Shown: piece after piece, positions 33,683-41,893 of the stretch
How positions within the stretch are numbered: position 1 is the first letter of the stretch
Layout of the letters: each line of letters begins with the position of its first letter
From: CAZEPJ01 sp964514105
GTDB taxonomy: Bacteria > Desulfobacterota > Desulfocorpusculales > Desulfocorpusculum
DNA: 64,000 bases
NCBI GenBank assembly: GCA_964514105.1
Contig: CAZEPJ010000013.1
Location: forward strand, 1-64,000
Reading direction: 5' to 3'
Notes under the pieces: generated by a model
Database searches by the model: none
What the model was told of the DNA's origin: nothing
The model's input: the letters and a program-made list of their open reading frames with translations, nothing else
Translations under genes and position numbers: made by a program

Positions 33683-34453
33683 ATGAAGGCCCAATCCGCC
33701 CGGGTCCACGCGGCGCAGCTTGCTGGCCCGCCCCCTCTTTCCGCCGCCGCGGAGGACCGGGATCGGCAGGTACAGGAGTTCCTCCCCTTCATCAAGTACC
33801 AGGTGATGCGCATGGCCTCGCGCCTTCCCCATCACGTGGACCTGCATGACCTGATCCATGCGGGCATCCTGGGGCTCCTGGACGCCCTGGACAAGTACGA
33901 CGCCCGCCGGGGCGTCCAGCTCAAGACGTACGCCGAGTTCCGCATCCGGGGGGCCATCCTGGACGAGCTGCGGGGCATGGACTGGGCCTCTCGCTCCACC
34001 CGGGAGAAGATCAAGCGGCTGGAGGACGGGTTTGCCGAGGCGGAGCGACGGGTGCAGCGGGCCCCCACCGAGGAGGAGGTGGCCGAGACCATGGGGCTGG
34101 ACCTGGAGGCGTTTCACCAGCTCCTGCTCGAGGCGCGGGCGGGGGGGCCCATCAGCGTGGAGGAACTGCTCGCCGGCGACCTGCCCGACCGGGAGGAGCT
34201 GCGGGACTGGGGCAGCGACGGGGATCCCCATGATCTGTGCTCGTGGAAGGCCCTTCGCGGGGCCATCGCACAGACCCTGGCCACGCTCAACGAGCGGGAG
34301 CGCATGGTCCTGACCCTGTACTACTACGAGGAGATGACCATGAAGGAGATCGGCCTGGCCCTGGGCGTCACCGAGTCCAGGGTGTCCCAGATCCACTCCC
34401 AGGGGCTGCTGAGGCTCCGGGCCCGCCTCCGGGGATGGGGAGGCGCGCCATGA
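33683..34453 (+). CDS. fliA: Flagellar sigma factor FliA (sigma28)
   Basis: This 256-residue sigma factor has region 2 (FLPFIKYQVMRMASRLPHHVDLHDLIHAGILGLLDALDKYD, TYAEFRIRGAILDELRGMDWASRS), region 3, and region 4 (LNERERMVLTLYYYEEMTMKEIGLALGVTESRVSQIHSQ). It reads the TAAAGTTT-N11-GCCGATAA promoters at 6761, 41857, 46277 and 51468 and is held by FlgM (41934). ATG 33683 has GAGG 5 nt before the spacer end; ATG 33668, inside the flhG stop region, is an alternative. Confidence 0.96.
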   Translation: MKAQSARVHAAQLAGPPPLSAAAEDRDRQVQEFLPFIKYQVMRMASRLPHHVDLHDLIHAGILGLLDALDKYDARRGVQLKTYAEFRIRGAILDELRGMDWASRSTREKIKRLEDGFAEAERRVQRAPTEEEVAETMGLDLEAFHQLLLEARAGGPISVEELLAGDLPDREELRDWGSDGDPHDLCSWKALRGAIAQTLATLNERERMVLTLYYYEEMTMKEIGLALGVTESRVSQIHSQGLLRLRARLRGWGGAP

Positions 34454-35070
34454 CAGGCGCCGGCACCGGATCCAGCAGTTCGGGGGAAGGCCCTCTGTTT
34501 TCGGACCTCCCGAGGTCCCATGCCCCCGGCTCCATTCCCTGCACCCCGGACGGGGAGAGGGAGCCCGAGGGCGGCGAGGTGCAGGGCCGGCCGGGGGGGC
34601 TGCGGGCCCTGGGGCGGCTCCGGGGGCTCTCGGCCAGGCATGGGGTGCTCCTGCTGGGGGCCCTGACCATGGGCCTCCTGGCCGTCGGCGGTTTTGCGGT
34701 CCTTCTCCTCCCGCAAGGGGGGCCCTCCCCGGGACCCGTCCTGGTCCGGCTCGATGCCGGGGCTCCGCGGCCGGACGCGGTGGAGCGGGCGGTCTCGGGC
34801 CTGTTGCTGCCTCTGGGCCGCGGGGAGCGAGCGCTCCTGCTGAGCTTCTCCGTCCGCATGAGCAGCGCGGACGGTCCTGTCCCCGAGCTCCTGCACGATG
34901 GGGCCTTTCTCCAGGATGTGTGGGAATCGGTGGCGCGGCTGGAGGTCCGGGACGTGAGCGGGGCACGGGGGGCCCAGGCCCTCCGGGGACGGATCCTGGA
35001 ACTCCTGTCCCGGCGGTATCCCCAGGTGAAGGTGGAGGCGTTGGGATTCACCGACCTGCTCATCCTGTAG
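34450..35070 (+). CDS. FliL-like single-pass membrane protein (paralog)
   Basis: This 206-residue protein overlaps the fliA stop (ATGA). It has a Gly/Pro-rich cytoplasmic N-terminus of about 65 residues, one membrane segment (GVLLLGALTMGLLAVGGFAVLLL, about 67-89) and a periplasmic domain of about 115 residues. That domain follows the FliL plan: ALLLSFSVRM strand, LHDGAFLQDVWESVARLEVRDVSGARGAQALRGRILELLSRRY, and a closing strand VEALGFTDLLIL. Similarity to FliL is my reading of pattern and topology, not a search result. A second FliL-like gene near fliA may adapt the stator or motor ring. Confidence 0.6.
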   Translation: MTGAGTGSSSSGEGPLFSDLPRSHAPGSIPCTPDGEREPEGGEVQGRPGGLRALGRLRGLSARHGVLLLGALTMGLLAVGGFAVLLLPQGGPSPGPVLVRLDAGAPRPDAVERAVSGLLLPLGRGERALLLSFSVRMSSADGPVPELLHDGAFLQDVWESVARLEVRDVSGARGAQALRGRILELLSRRYPQVKVEALGFTDLLIL

Positions 35071-35126
35071 GGCCCGGGGCGCTCGGGGCGCGCCGCAGGC
35101 GCGGGATGATCCGGGGAGGAAGGGGC

Positions 35127-35348
35127 ATGGATGCAGCGAGGACGATCCCGCCGACCGGAGCTTCCGATGCGGTGCAGCCCCGTCTGCCCAGGGCCCGAGA
35201 CCGGCAGCCCGGGCGGCAACGAGGAGAGCAGGACGGGCCCCGCCCCCATGTGAAGGGCGAAGAAGGAACCGCCCGGGAGCGTCCAGCCGGAGACCGGGCG
35301 TTAGCGACCGATGACGGGCGCGGGCGGGGCATCGATATACGCGTGTGA
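35127..35348 (+). CDS. Small hydrophilic protein in the flagellar operon (73 aa)
   Basis: This 73-residue ORF starts at an ATG preceded by GGAGGAAGGGGC, one of the better ribosome binding sites here, and stops 10 nt before the next gene. The protein is rich in Arg, Gly and Asp without a hydrophobic core and ends RGIDIRV. I do not recognise the family. Position between the FliL-like and SwrB-like genes suggests a flagellar accessory or regulatory peptide, if it is real. Confidence 0.45.
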   Translation: MDAARTIPPTGASDAVQPRLPRARDRQPGRQRGEQDGPRPHVKGEEGTARERPAGDRALATDDGRGRGIDIRV

Positions 35349-35358
35349 GGGGTGAGCC

Positions 35359-35799
35359 ATGGAGATCAAGACGTTGGTGGCGATCCAGTTGGCCTTTGAC
35401 CTCCTGCTGGGGGCCGCGGTCCTGTGGTGCCTGTGGGGCGGTCGGGACGCCGAGGCCGCCAGTGCGGCGCGCCTCGATGCAGTGGTGGGGCTGCAGGAGC
35501 AGATGACGCGCTGGGAGACCTCGGGGGAGGCATTCCTGGGGGTCATGAAGGGTCGGTTGCAGGAGCTGGGGGCCCTGGGAGAGGAACTGGAGCGGGCCCA
35601 GGTGCGGGCCTCGGAGACCCTGGATCGGCTGGAGCAGGTCCAAGCCGGTTGGGGCCCCAGGGGCGCGTCGTACGGCCAGGCAAAGGAGTGGATCCGGGAA
35701 GGAGTCCCCCCCGAGGAGGTGGCCCGGCGCACGGGGTTCGGCGTGGATGAGGTCCGCCTGATCCAGGGTCTGGCTCCCGCTGTCAGGAGGGCCCATTGA
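35359..35799 (+). CDS. SwrB-like membrane coiled-coil protein (DUF6115/DUF2802 type)
   Basis: This 146-residue protein has one N-terminal membrane segment (TLVAIQLAFDLLLGAAVLWCLW), a coiled coil (about 35-95) and a C-terminal HTH-like unit (AKEWIREGVPPEEVARRTGFGVDEVRLIQGLA). The plan matches SwrB of Bacillus and DUF2802 proteins, which sit in flagellar operons and promote export-gate maturation. It overlaps the following FliK-like gene by 4 bp (TTGAGG context). The assignment is by architecture. Confidence 0.65.
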   Translation: MEIKTLVAIQLAFDLLLGAAVLWCLWGGRDAEAASAARLDAVVGLQEQMTRWETSGEAFLGVMKGRLQELGALGEELERAQVRASETLDRLEQVQAGWGPRGASYGQAKEWIREGVPPEEVARRTGFGVDEVRLIQGLAPAVRRAH

Positions 35800-36845
35800 G
35801 GATTCAGGGGTTGCCCATATGGGACGGGAGCCTGCGGCCGGAGGGGCCCAAGGGGGCCCCGCTTCCCGGCGGGCTTCAAGTGGGCGATATGTTCCTGCTG
35901 GAAGTGCTGGAGATGGGCTCCGGGGGCCGGGCCCTGGTCCGGGCCGGGGGGCAGGTCTTTGCGGCCCGGTGCCAGACGACGATTCCGTTGGGGGGCCCCA
36001 TCCGGGTGGAGGTGGCCTCTGTGAGGCCGGAGATCCTGCTCCGGGTCGCCCCGGAGGCCCAAGGGCCTCTGGAGTCGCTGCGCAGGAGCATCTGGCGGGC
36101 CATACCGCTGCTGGATGGAGACGGGCCCTGGCGGCTCTGGGACGAGGCCCTGGGTGAGTGGCGGGCGTGGGGGATGGCCGAGGAGGCGCCCTCCCCGCAT
36201 CTCCTGCGGGGGCACATGTTCCCGGGGCCCGGCATGCTCGCCCACCCCAGGACCTGGCTCGCCGCCAGCGGGCTTCTGCTGGAGGCCAAGCTCGGGAGGC
36301 TGGCGCGGGGTGCGCTCGGGCCGGGGGAGCTGGCGCCGGACCTCAAGGGGTGGCTCCTGAGGGTCCTGCAGGCAGCGGAGAAAAAAGGGGAAAGCCTGCC
36401 CGCCACGGGCGACCTGCTGGAGATCCTGGAAGGCGGCCAATCCCTGGCCCTCCTCTCCCAGAAGGGAGGGGCGGCGCCGCAGATCCCTCTTCTCCTCTGG
36501 GGTCCTTTGCCCCAGGACCGGGGCGAGGCCAGGATCCGCAAGGGATCGCCCGGCGTCGCGGGGGGGGAGGGCCGCTGGGAGGTCACTGTGCGTCTGGAGC
36601 TGGCCGCTCTGGGGCGGATTGTGATCCACCTGGGCCTTGGGGAGGACTGCCTGGAGTGTTCCCTGCGCGCCTCGGAGCCGTCCACTGAGCGGCTCCTCCA
36701 GGCCGGGATCCAGACCCTTCGGGAGGGACTCCTCGCCCTGGGGCTTGGGCGCGTTCAGTGCCGCTGCGGGCCCATGGAGCCGGGGGATGGTCGGGAGGGG
36801 CCTTGGGGGGCCCTGCCCGATGGACTTCTGGACACCCGGGCGTGA
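35796..36845 (+). CDS. Second FliK-like protein
   Basis: This 349-residue protein has an N-terminal beta-rich part (LQVGDMFLLEVLEMGSGGRALVRAGGQVFAA, IPLGGPIRVEVASVRPEILLRV), a helical middle, and a C-terminal region resembling the FliK C-domain: WEVTVRLELAALGRIVIHLGLGEDCLECSLRA, then IQTLREGLLALGLGRVQCRCGP. It is followed by an FlhB C-domain homolog, the same pairing as ylqG-ylqH in Bacillus. The start codon at 35796 (TTG or the following in-frame codons) is uncertain. It may be an accessory length or specificity factor. Confidence 0.65.
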   Translation: MRIQGLPIWDGSLRPEGPKGAPLPGGLQVGDMFLLEVLEMGSGGRALVRAGGQVFAARCQTTIPLGGPIRVEVASVRPEILLRVAPEAQGPLESLRRSIWRAIPLLDGDGPWRLWDEALGEWRAWGMAEEAPSPHLLRGHMFPGPGMLAHPRTWLAASGLLLEAKLGRLARGALGPGELAPDLKGWLLRVLQAAEKKGESLPATGDLLEILEGGQSLALLSQKGGAAPQIPLLLWGPLPQDRGEARIRKGSPGVAGGEGRWEVTVRLELAALGRIVIHLGLGEDCLECSLRASEPSTERLLQAGIQTLREGLLALGLGRVQCRCGPMEPGDGREGPWGALPDGLLDTRA

Positions 36846-36880
36846 CGACGGGTTGGCCGGACACGGGAGGCGGTGAGGGA

Positions 36881-37186
36881 GTGGAGGATAAAGCCCGAAG
36901 ACGGCGCGCCGTGGCCCTGGGCTATTGCCCGGCAAAGGACCAGGCGCCGCGAATCCTGGCAAAGGGTTCGGGCCCCCTTGCGGAACGCATCGTGGAGGTG
37001 GCCCGTCGATGCGGCATCCCTCTGCGCCAGGACCCCGCCCTGGTCTCCCTCCTGGCGGAGCTGGACGTGGACCGGGAGATACCGCCGGTCCTCTACCGGG
37101 CCGTGGCCGAGGTCCTGGCCTTCGTGTACCGATTGCGGGAGGCAGAAACGGGCCGGGGAGGGGAAGGAATTGCCCGGGGAGGGTGA
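36881..37186 (+). CDS. FlhB C-terminal domain homolog (FlhX/YlqH type)
   Basis: This 101-residue protein matches the part of FlhB after the cleavage site: RRRAVALGYCPAKDQAPRILAKGSG, LAERIVEVARRCGIPLRQDPALVSLL, DREIPPVLYRAVAEVLAFVYRL. It has no membrane segments and no NPTH site. In other bacteria such proteins can substitute in part for the FlhB C-domain. GTG 36881 has GGAGG upstream; GTG 36842, overlapping the FliK-like stop (GTGA), would add 13 residues and allow coupling. Confidence 0.85.
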   Translation: MEDKARRRRAVALGYCPAKDQAPRILAKGSGPLAERIVEVARRCGIPLRQDPALVSLLAELDVDREIPPVLYRAVAEVLAFVYRLREAETGRGGEGIARGG

Positions 37187-37226
37187 GGGGATGGGAGGCC
37201 GGGGCCGCCAAACGGGGCCGCCTGCC

Positions 37227-37241
37227 TGGCACACGAATTGC
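37227..37241 (+). promoter_or_regulatory. Sigma54 promoter for flgFGAHIJ
   Basis: TGGCACACGAATTGC keeps GG and GC ten bases apart and the TTGC of the -12 box. It lies 41 nt after the FlhB-like gene and 72 nt before flgF. Confidence 0.82.
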
Positions 37242-37312
37242 AACTGGGACCCCTTGTGATCCTGGTTGGGCGGCCGCGCGGCCCTCTGGGCCCCGGCAAG
37301 GGAGGTCATGAC

Positions 37313-38032
37313 ATGTTTTCCGAACTGTACACGGCCACATCGGGCATGGTGACCCGCCAGGCCCAACTGGACGTGCTGGCCCACAACCTGGCCAACGTCA
37401 ACAGCGCGGCCTTCAAGATCGAGGACCTGGTGAGCGCCGAGCGGCCCATCCCCACGGCGCTGGGGCCGGTGAGGGCCCCGGCCCACGTGGGGACCGCCGG
37501 CCGGTGGACCGATTTCTCCCCGGGCCAGCTCCATGCCACGGGCGAATCCATGGACGTGGCCCTGGGGGCTGAGGGGTTCTTCGTGATCCAGGCCCCCACG
37601 GGGGTTCGATTGACCCGGGACGGCGGGTTCTCCCTGGACGGGGAGGGGAGGCTCGTGCTTCGGGGGATGCCCGTCCTGGGGCGGGGCGGGGAGATCCGCC
37701 TGGCCGAGGGGAGCGTGGAGATCCGGGAGGACGGCACCGTGCGGCAGGGGGGGCGGGAGGTGGGTCGACTCCGGGTGGTGACCGTCGCGACGCCCCAGGA
37801 TCTCGTCCGGGAGGGACAAGGGCTGTTCGTCGCACCCGAGGGGGCGGCGCAGCGGGAGGTGTCCGACCCGTTGGTGCTCCAGGGGCACGTGGAGTTGTCC
37901 AATGCCAACGCCGTGCGGCTCATGGTCCAGATGATCGACGTCGTGCGCGGCTTTGAGATGCATCAGAAGATGCTTCAGACCCTGGATCGCCTGGGCGAGA
38001 AGGCCGTTCAGGAGCTGGGCAGGGTGGCATGA
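37313..38032 (+). CDS. flgF: Flagellar rod protein FlgF
   Basis: This 239-residue protein has the N-terminal motif YTATSGMVTRQAQLDVLAHNLANVNSAAFK, VALGAEGFFVIQAPTGVRLTRDGGFSLD, and the C-terminal VELSNANAVRLMVQMIDVVRGFEMHQKML. It is a proximal rod component. Shorter than the FlgG that follows, it is named FlgF by order and length. GGGAGG lies before the ATG. Confidence 0.93.
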   Translation: MFSELYTATSGMVTRQAQLDVLAHNLANVNSAAFKIEDLVSAERPIPTALGPVRAPAHVGTAGRWTDFSPGQLHATGESMDVALGAEGFFVIQAPTGVRLTRDGGFSLDGEGRLVLRGMPVLGRGGEIRLAEGSVEIREDGTVRQGGREVGRLRVVTVATPQDLVREGQGLFVAPEGAAQREVSDPLVLQGHVELSNANAVRLMVQMIDVVRGFEMHQKMLQTLDRLGEKAVQELGRVA

Positions 38033-38183
38033 CCGGGGCGGGACGCGGCGCCGCCGGTTGGGAGGAGGATATCCGGAGGCCGGTGGGGGGGAGCGGGGCG
38101 CAGGGGAGCGCATCGCGGTTGCCGACCCCCCCGGTCCCGGGTGCCGAGGCGGGCGGTCCGTGCCCGCACAGGAGGAAAAGGCC

Positions 38184-38972
38184 ATGATGCGGTCCCTTTG
38201 GACGGCGGCCTCCGGCATGGGGGCCCAGCAGCTTCGGATCGACGTGATCGCCAACAACCTGGCCAACGTGGGAACCACGGGCTTCAAGAAGAGCAAGGCC
38301 AACTTCCAGGACCTGCTCTACCAGTCCCTGAGCTACCCCGGGGCGGCCTCCTCCTCCCAGAGCCAGATCCCCACGGGGTTTCAGGTGGGCCTGGGGACCC
38401 GCCCGGTGGCCGTGCACAAACTGTTCGGCCAGGGGGACTTCCAGATGACCCGCAATGATCTGGACCTGGCCATCGAGGGCCCCGGCTTCTTCAAGGTGTC
38501 CATGCCGGGGGGCGAGTCGGTATTCACCCGCGACGGGGCCTTCAAGCTCAACGCCCAGGGGGAGGTGGTGACCTCCGAGGGATACCGGCTGGAGCCCACC
38601 ATCAGCATTCCCCAGGACACCACGGCCATCTCCGTGGGAACGGACGGCACCGTGTCGGTGATGCGGCCCGGTCAGTTGGGCTTCACCGAGGTGGGGCGGA
38701 TCACTTTGACCCGTTTTCCCAATCCCCCGGGCCTCTTCGCCGTGGGCCGCAACGCCTTCGTGCCCACCGACTCCTCGGGGGATGCCACCGAGGGCACCCC
38801 GGGCGAACAGGGCCTTGGCACCGTGACCCAGGGGTTTCTGGAGATGTCCAACGTGAACATCGTGGAGGAGATGGTGGCCATGATCGTGGCCCAGCGGGCC
38901 TACGAGATCAACTCCAAGGCGATCCAGGCCTCGGACGAGATTCTCCAGATGATCAACAACGTCAAGCGCTAG
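38184..38972 (+). CDS. flgG: Flagellar distal rod protein FlgG
   Basis: This 262-residue protein has LWTAASGMGAQQLRIDVIANNLANVGTTGFK, the FlgG-specific stretch YPGAASSSQSQIPTGFQVGLGTRPV, IEGPGFFKV, and LEMSNVNIVEEMVAMIVAQRAYEINSKAIQASDEIL. It forms the distal rod. GGAGGAAAAG precedes the start. The 151-nt gap before it holds no recognised element. Confidence 0.97.
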   Translation: MMRSLWTAASGMGAQQLRIDVIANNLANVGTTGFKKSKANFQDLLYQSLSYPGAASSSQSQIPTGFQVGLGTRPVAVHKLFGQGDFQMTRNDLDLAIEGPGFFKVSMPGGESVFTRDGAFKLNAQGEVVTSEGYRLEPTISIPQDTTAISVGTDGTVSVMRPGQLGFTEVGRITLTRFPNPPGLFAVGRNAFVPTDSSGDATEGTPGEQGLGTVTQGFLEMSNVNIVEEMVAMIVAQRAYEINSKAIQASDEILQMINNVKR

Positions 38973-39036
38973 CCGCCCCCCTCCCGCCCCGGCTGGGGGA
39001 TGGGCGCAGGCGCCCGAGGATCGAGGAGATGGAACC

Positions 39037-39639
39037 ATGAGATCCAATGCACGGCGCTGGGGCCTCCTGGCCCTGGCCGTTTGCGTCCCGCTGCTTCAGG
39101 CCGCAGTCGCCCCGGCGGCCTGGGGGGCCCAGCGAATCGCCCCCCAGCCCGGCGCCCGGGAGGCCTCCCGCGGCGTCCCGCCCCGGGATGGGGAGGCGCT
39201 GCGCGCAATCTGGACCCTGGGGCGGGCCGTCAAGGCCGGCGAGGATCTGACTCCGGGGGACCTGGTCCCGGTCCAGCTTCCCGCCAGGGAGGTCCCGGCC
39301 GGGGCCGTCCTCGACCCGGCAGAGGTGGTCGGGACCAAGGCTGTCCGGAGCCTCCAGGGCGGGACGGTGGTGCTGCGGGATCACTTCAAGGAGATCCCCC
39401 TGGTGCGCAAAGGGCAGTCCGTGCACATCGTCCTGGAGTCCCCGGCCCTCCGGCTGGTGGCCGCCGGGGAATGCCTCCAGGAGGGGGGAGCCGGAGATCG
39501 GGTGCGTGTGATCAACCTGTCGTCCCGGCAGGTGATCACGGCCCGAGTTCAGGATGCGCACACGGTGCGGGTGGACTTTGGGTACGGAGGGATGGACCTG
39601 ACGGCTCCGTCCGGGGGCCGGACCGCGGGGATGCCATGA
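39037..39639 (+). CDS. flgA: P-ring chaperone FlgA
   Basis: This 200-residue protein has a signal peptide (LLALAVCVPLLQAAVAPAAWG) and a C-terminal SAF/ChapFlgA domain: LGRAVKAGEDLTPGDLVPVQLP, GGTVVLRDHFKEIPLVRKGQSVHIVLES, GDRVRVINLSSRQVITARV. FlgA binds FlgI in the periplasm before P-ring assembly. The variable N domain is short. The stop overlaps the flgH start. Confidence 0.92.
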   Translation: MRSNARRWGLLALAVCVPLLQAAVAPAAWGAQRIAPQPGAREASRGVPPRDGEALRAIWTLGRAVKAGEDLTPGDLVPVQLPAREVPAGAVLDPAEVVGTKAVRSLQGGTVVLRDHFKEIPLVRKGQSVHIVLESPALRLVAAGECLQEGGAGDRVRVINLSSRQVITARVQDAHTVRVDFGYGGMDLTAPSGGRTAGMP

Positions 39640-40337
39640 ACGGGGGGGGCATGAGACGAACGGGAAACAGATTGCCGGTCTGGCCGGCTGTGGGCCTGGC
39701 AATGGCTCTGGCGGGGTGCGCGCCCTCGCTGCCGCCGCCCCCCCCGTGGGCTCCCACGCCCATGGACGCGGGTCGGCCGCTTCCCCCGCCCACCGAGGGC
39801 TCCCTGTGGCGGGACGCTTCCCCCCTGACGGACCTGTACGCGGATTTGCGGGCCCGCCGCGTCGGGGACGTCCTGACCATCAAGGTCGTGGAGAACGCCG
39901 AGGCCCTCAAGTCCGCCAGCACCAAGACGTCCCGGGACTCCAGCCTCTCGGCCTCGGTGACGAGCTTTTTCGGAGCGCCCTTGAACTACGGGGGATTCAA
40001 GCCGGAGGCGGCGGGATCCATGACCAATGACTTCGAGGGCTCGGGAACCACCCAGCGCAAGGACACCCTGGTGGCCACCCTCACGGCCAAGGTGGTGGAC
40101 GTGCTGCCCCAGGGTCTCATGCGGGTGGAGGGGTACCGGGAGGTCATCATCAACCACGAGCGGCAGTACATCATCCTGCGGGGGGTGGTCCGGCCCGAGG
40201 ATGTCTCCACCGACAACACGGTCCTCTCCTCGGCCGTCGCCGACGCGCAGATCGCGTATTCGGGGGTCGGGGTGGTGAGCGACAAACAGAGACCGGGCTG
40301 GATGACCAGGATCCTGGATCACATCTGGCCTTTTTGA
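39636..40337 (+). CDS. flgH: Flagellar L-ring lipoprotein FlgH
   Basis: This 233-residue protein has a lipoprotein signal (LAMALAGC lipobox), a Pro-rich segment, then SLWRDASPLTDLYADLRARRVGDVLTIKVVENAEA, KDTLVATLTAKVVDVLPQGLMRVEGYREVIINHERQYI and LRGVVRPEDVSTDNTVLSS. It builds the outer-membrane L ring, so the organism has an outer membrane. ATG 39636 overlaps the flgA stop; ATG 39651 is also possible. Confidence 0.96.
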   Translation: MNGGGMRRTGNRLPVWPAVGLAMALAGCAPSLPPPPPWAPTPMDAGRPLPPPTEGSLWRDASPLTDLYADLRARRVGDVLTIKVVENAEALKSASTKTSRDSSLSASVTSFFGAPLNYGGFKPEAAGSMTNDFEGSGTTQRKDTLVATLTAKVVDVLPQGLMRVEGYREVIINHERQYIILRGVVRPEDVSTDNTVLSSAVADAQIAYSGVGVVSDKQRPGWMTRILDHIWPF

Positions 40338-40352
40338 CGGAGGTCTTGGGGG

Positions 40353-41525
40353 ATGAGAGTCAGGGCCGTTGCCATGGCCGCGGGGCTGATCGTCGTTCTC
40401 CTCATGCCGGTCTCCCTCTGGGCGGTGCGCCTCAAGGAGATCGCCTCCATCCAGGGGGTCCGGGACAACCCCCTCATCGGATACGGGCTGGTGGTGGGGC
40501 TCATGGGCACGGGAGACCAGAACAACACCAAGTTCACGGTTCAGTCGCTGGGCAACCTGCTGCAGAAGATGGGCGTGCGGGTCGATCCCAACGACGTGAA
40601 GGTGAAGAACGTGGCGGCCGTCATGGTCACGGTCCGACTGCCGGCCTTTGCCCGGGGCGGCCAGACCCTCGACGGGCTCATCTCCTCCATGGGGGACGCC
40701 AAGAGCCTGCAGGGAGGCAACCTGCTGCTGACTCCCCTCCGGGCGGCCGACGGCCAGGTCTATGCCGTGGCCCAGGGCCCCGTGACCGTCGGCGGGTTCA
40801 TCTTCGGAGGGGCCTCGGGCGGCCGGGTCCAGCAGAATCACCCCACCGTCGGGACCGTGACCAACGGGGTCCTGGTGGAGCGGGAGATGGCCCCGCCCCT
40901 GGAGGGGAAGTCGTCGTTTCGCTTCATCCTCCATCGAGAGGACTTCACCACGGCGCGCCATGCGGCCCAGGCCATGACGGCCAAGCTGGGATCGGGGACG
41001 GTCCAGTTGCTGGACGCCCGGACCCTGGAGCTCTACATCCCCCCCGGGTACGCGGGGCGGGAGGCCGATTTCCTGGCCATGGCCGAGACGGTGGATCTGT
41101 ATCCCGACGCATCCGGCAAGATCATCGTCGATGAGCGGACCGGGACGGTGATCATGGGGGAGCAGGTGCGCATCGCCCCCGTGGCCATCGCCCACGGCGG
41201 GCTGACGGTCATCGTCCGGGAGAGCCCCCAGGTGTCCCAACCGGCACCGTACGCCCCCCGGCCCCCCGCCGCCGGGGCCGGGCCCACCACGGGCGCGGCG
41301 ACGGGGGCGGATCTGGCCCCCGGAGGACAGACCGTGGTGGTGCCTCGCAGCGAGGTGACCGTGGACGAGAAGGGGGAAGGGGTGGCGCTCCTTCGGGGAG
41401 GAGCGACCATCGGCGAACTGGTCAGGGCCGTCAACGCCATCGGGATGAGCCCCCGGCAGCTCATCACCATCCTGCAGGCCATCCATCGCGCCGGCGCCCT
41501 GCACGCGGTCCTGGAGGTCATGTGA
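40353..41525 (+). CDS. flgI: Flagellar P-ring protein FlgI
   Basis: This 390-residue protein has a signal peptide ending VSLWA. The mature protein begins VRLKEIASIQGVRDNPLIGYGLVVGL and carries the family motifs PRLP-like VTVRLPAFARGGQTLD, GGNLLLTPLRAADGQVYAVAQG, TGTVIMGEQVRIAPVAIAHG and IGELVRAVNAIGMSPRQLITILQAI. A Pro/Ala/Gly-rich insertion of roughly 20 residues near 300 (APRPPAAGAGPTTG) enlarges a loop compared with the FlgI proteins I know. It forms the peptidoglycan-level P ring. Confidence 0.96.
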   Translation: MRVRAVAMAAGLIVVLLMPVSLWAVRLKEIASIQGVRDNPLIGYGLVVGLMGTGDQNNTKFTVQSLGNLLQKMGVRVDPNDVKVKNVAAVMVTVRLPAFARGGQTLDGLISSMGDAKSLQGGNLLLTPLRAADGQVYAVAQGPVTVGGFIFGGASGGRVQQNHPTVGTVTNGVLVEREMAPPLEGKSSFRFILHREDFTTARHAAQAMTAKLGSGTVQLLDARTLELYIPPGYAGREADFLAMAETVDLYPDASGKIIVDERTGTVIMGEQVRIAPVAIAHGGLTVIVRESPQVSQPAPYAPRPPAAGAGPTTGAATGADLAPGGQTVVVPRSEVTVDEKGEGVALLRGGATIGELVRAVNAIGMSPRQLITILQAIHRAGALHAVLEVM

Positions 41526-41893
41526 TGTCGATCCTCCACGCGACAGGGGTGGCGGTGGGACCGGCCCAGGCCGGGCCCCATCCCTCCCGCCCGGGCGAGC
41601 CGGGGCGGGGCGAGGCGGGCAACATGGGGCTGCGCCAGGCGTGCGAGGAGTTCGAGGCCCTCTTCTTCCAAGAGATCCTCAAGGGGCTCCGCCGCACCAT
41701 CCCCGAAGGGCAAAGCCGGGCCCGGTCCATGTACCAGGATCTCCTGGACGAGCAGATGGCCCGGCTGTGCGCCCGGAGGGGGGTGGGCCTGGGGGAGCTC
41801 CTCCTGAGCCGACTGGAGGGGGTTCAGGGACCTGAGCCCTCCGCCGGGGGGGCGACTAAAGGTTTTTCCGACGCCGCCGATAAGGAGGAATGA
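41525..41893 (+). CDS. flgJ: FlgJ rod-binding protein without muramidase domain
   Basis: This 122-residue protein consists of the rod-cap domain only: LRQACEEFEALFFQEILKGLRRTIP, ARSMYQDLLDEQMARLCARRGVGLGELLLSRL. The C-terminal glucosaminidase domain of enteric FlgJ is missing, as in many non-enteric bacteria. A separate peptidoglycan hydrolase is therefore needed; the SLT protein at 4103 is the candidate in this window. Its last 37 bases contain the flgM FliA promoter. Confidence 0.92.
   Translation: MSILHATGVAVGPAQAGPHPSRPGEPGRGEAGNMGLRQACEEFEALFFQEILKGLRRTIPEGQSRARSMYQDLLDEQMARLCARRGVGLGELLLSRLEGVQGPEPSAGGATKGFSDAADKEE
41857..41883 (+). promoter_or_regulatory. FliA promoter for flgM-flgN-flgKL
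   Basis: TAAAGGTT-N11-GCCGATAA matches 15 of 16 sigma28 positions with exact spacing. It lies inside the 3' end of flgJ, so flgM can be made both by read-through from the sigma54 operon and late from FliA. Confidence 0.88.

Noticed and set aside
38033..38183. Sigma54-like site before flgG
   Set aside because: A GGTTGC is present, but no GG lies at the required ten-base spacing upstream.
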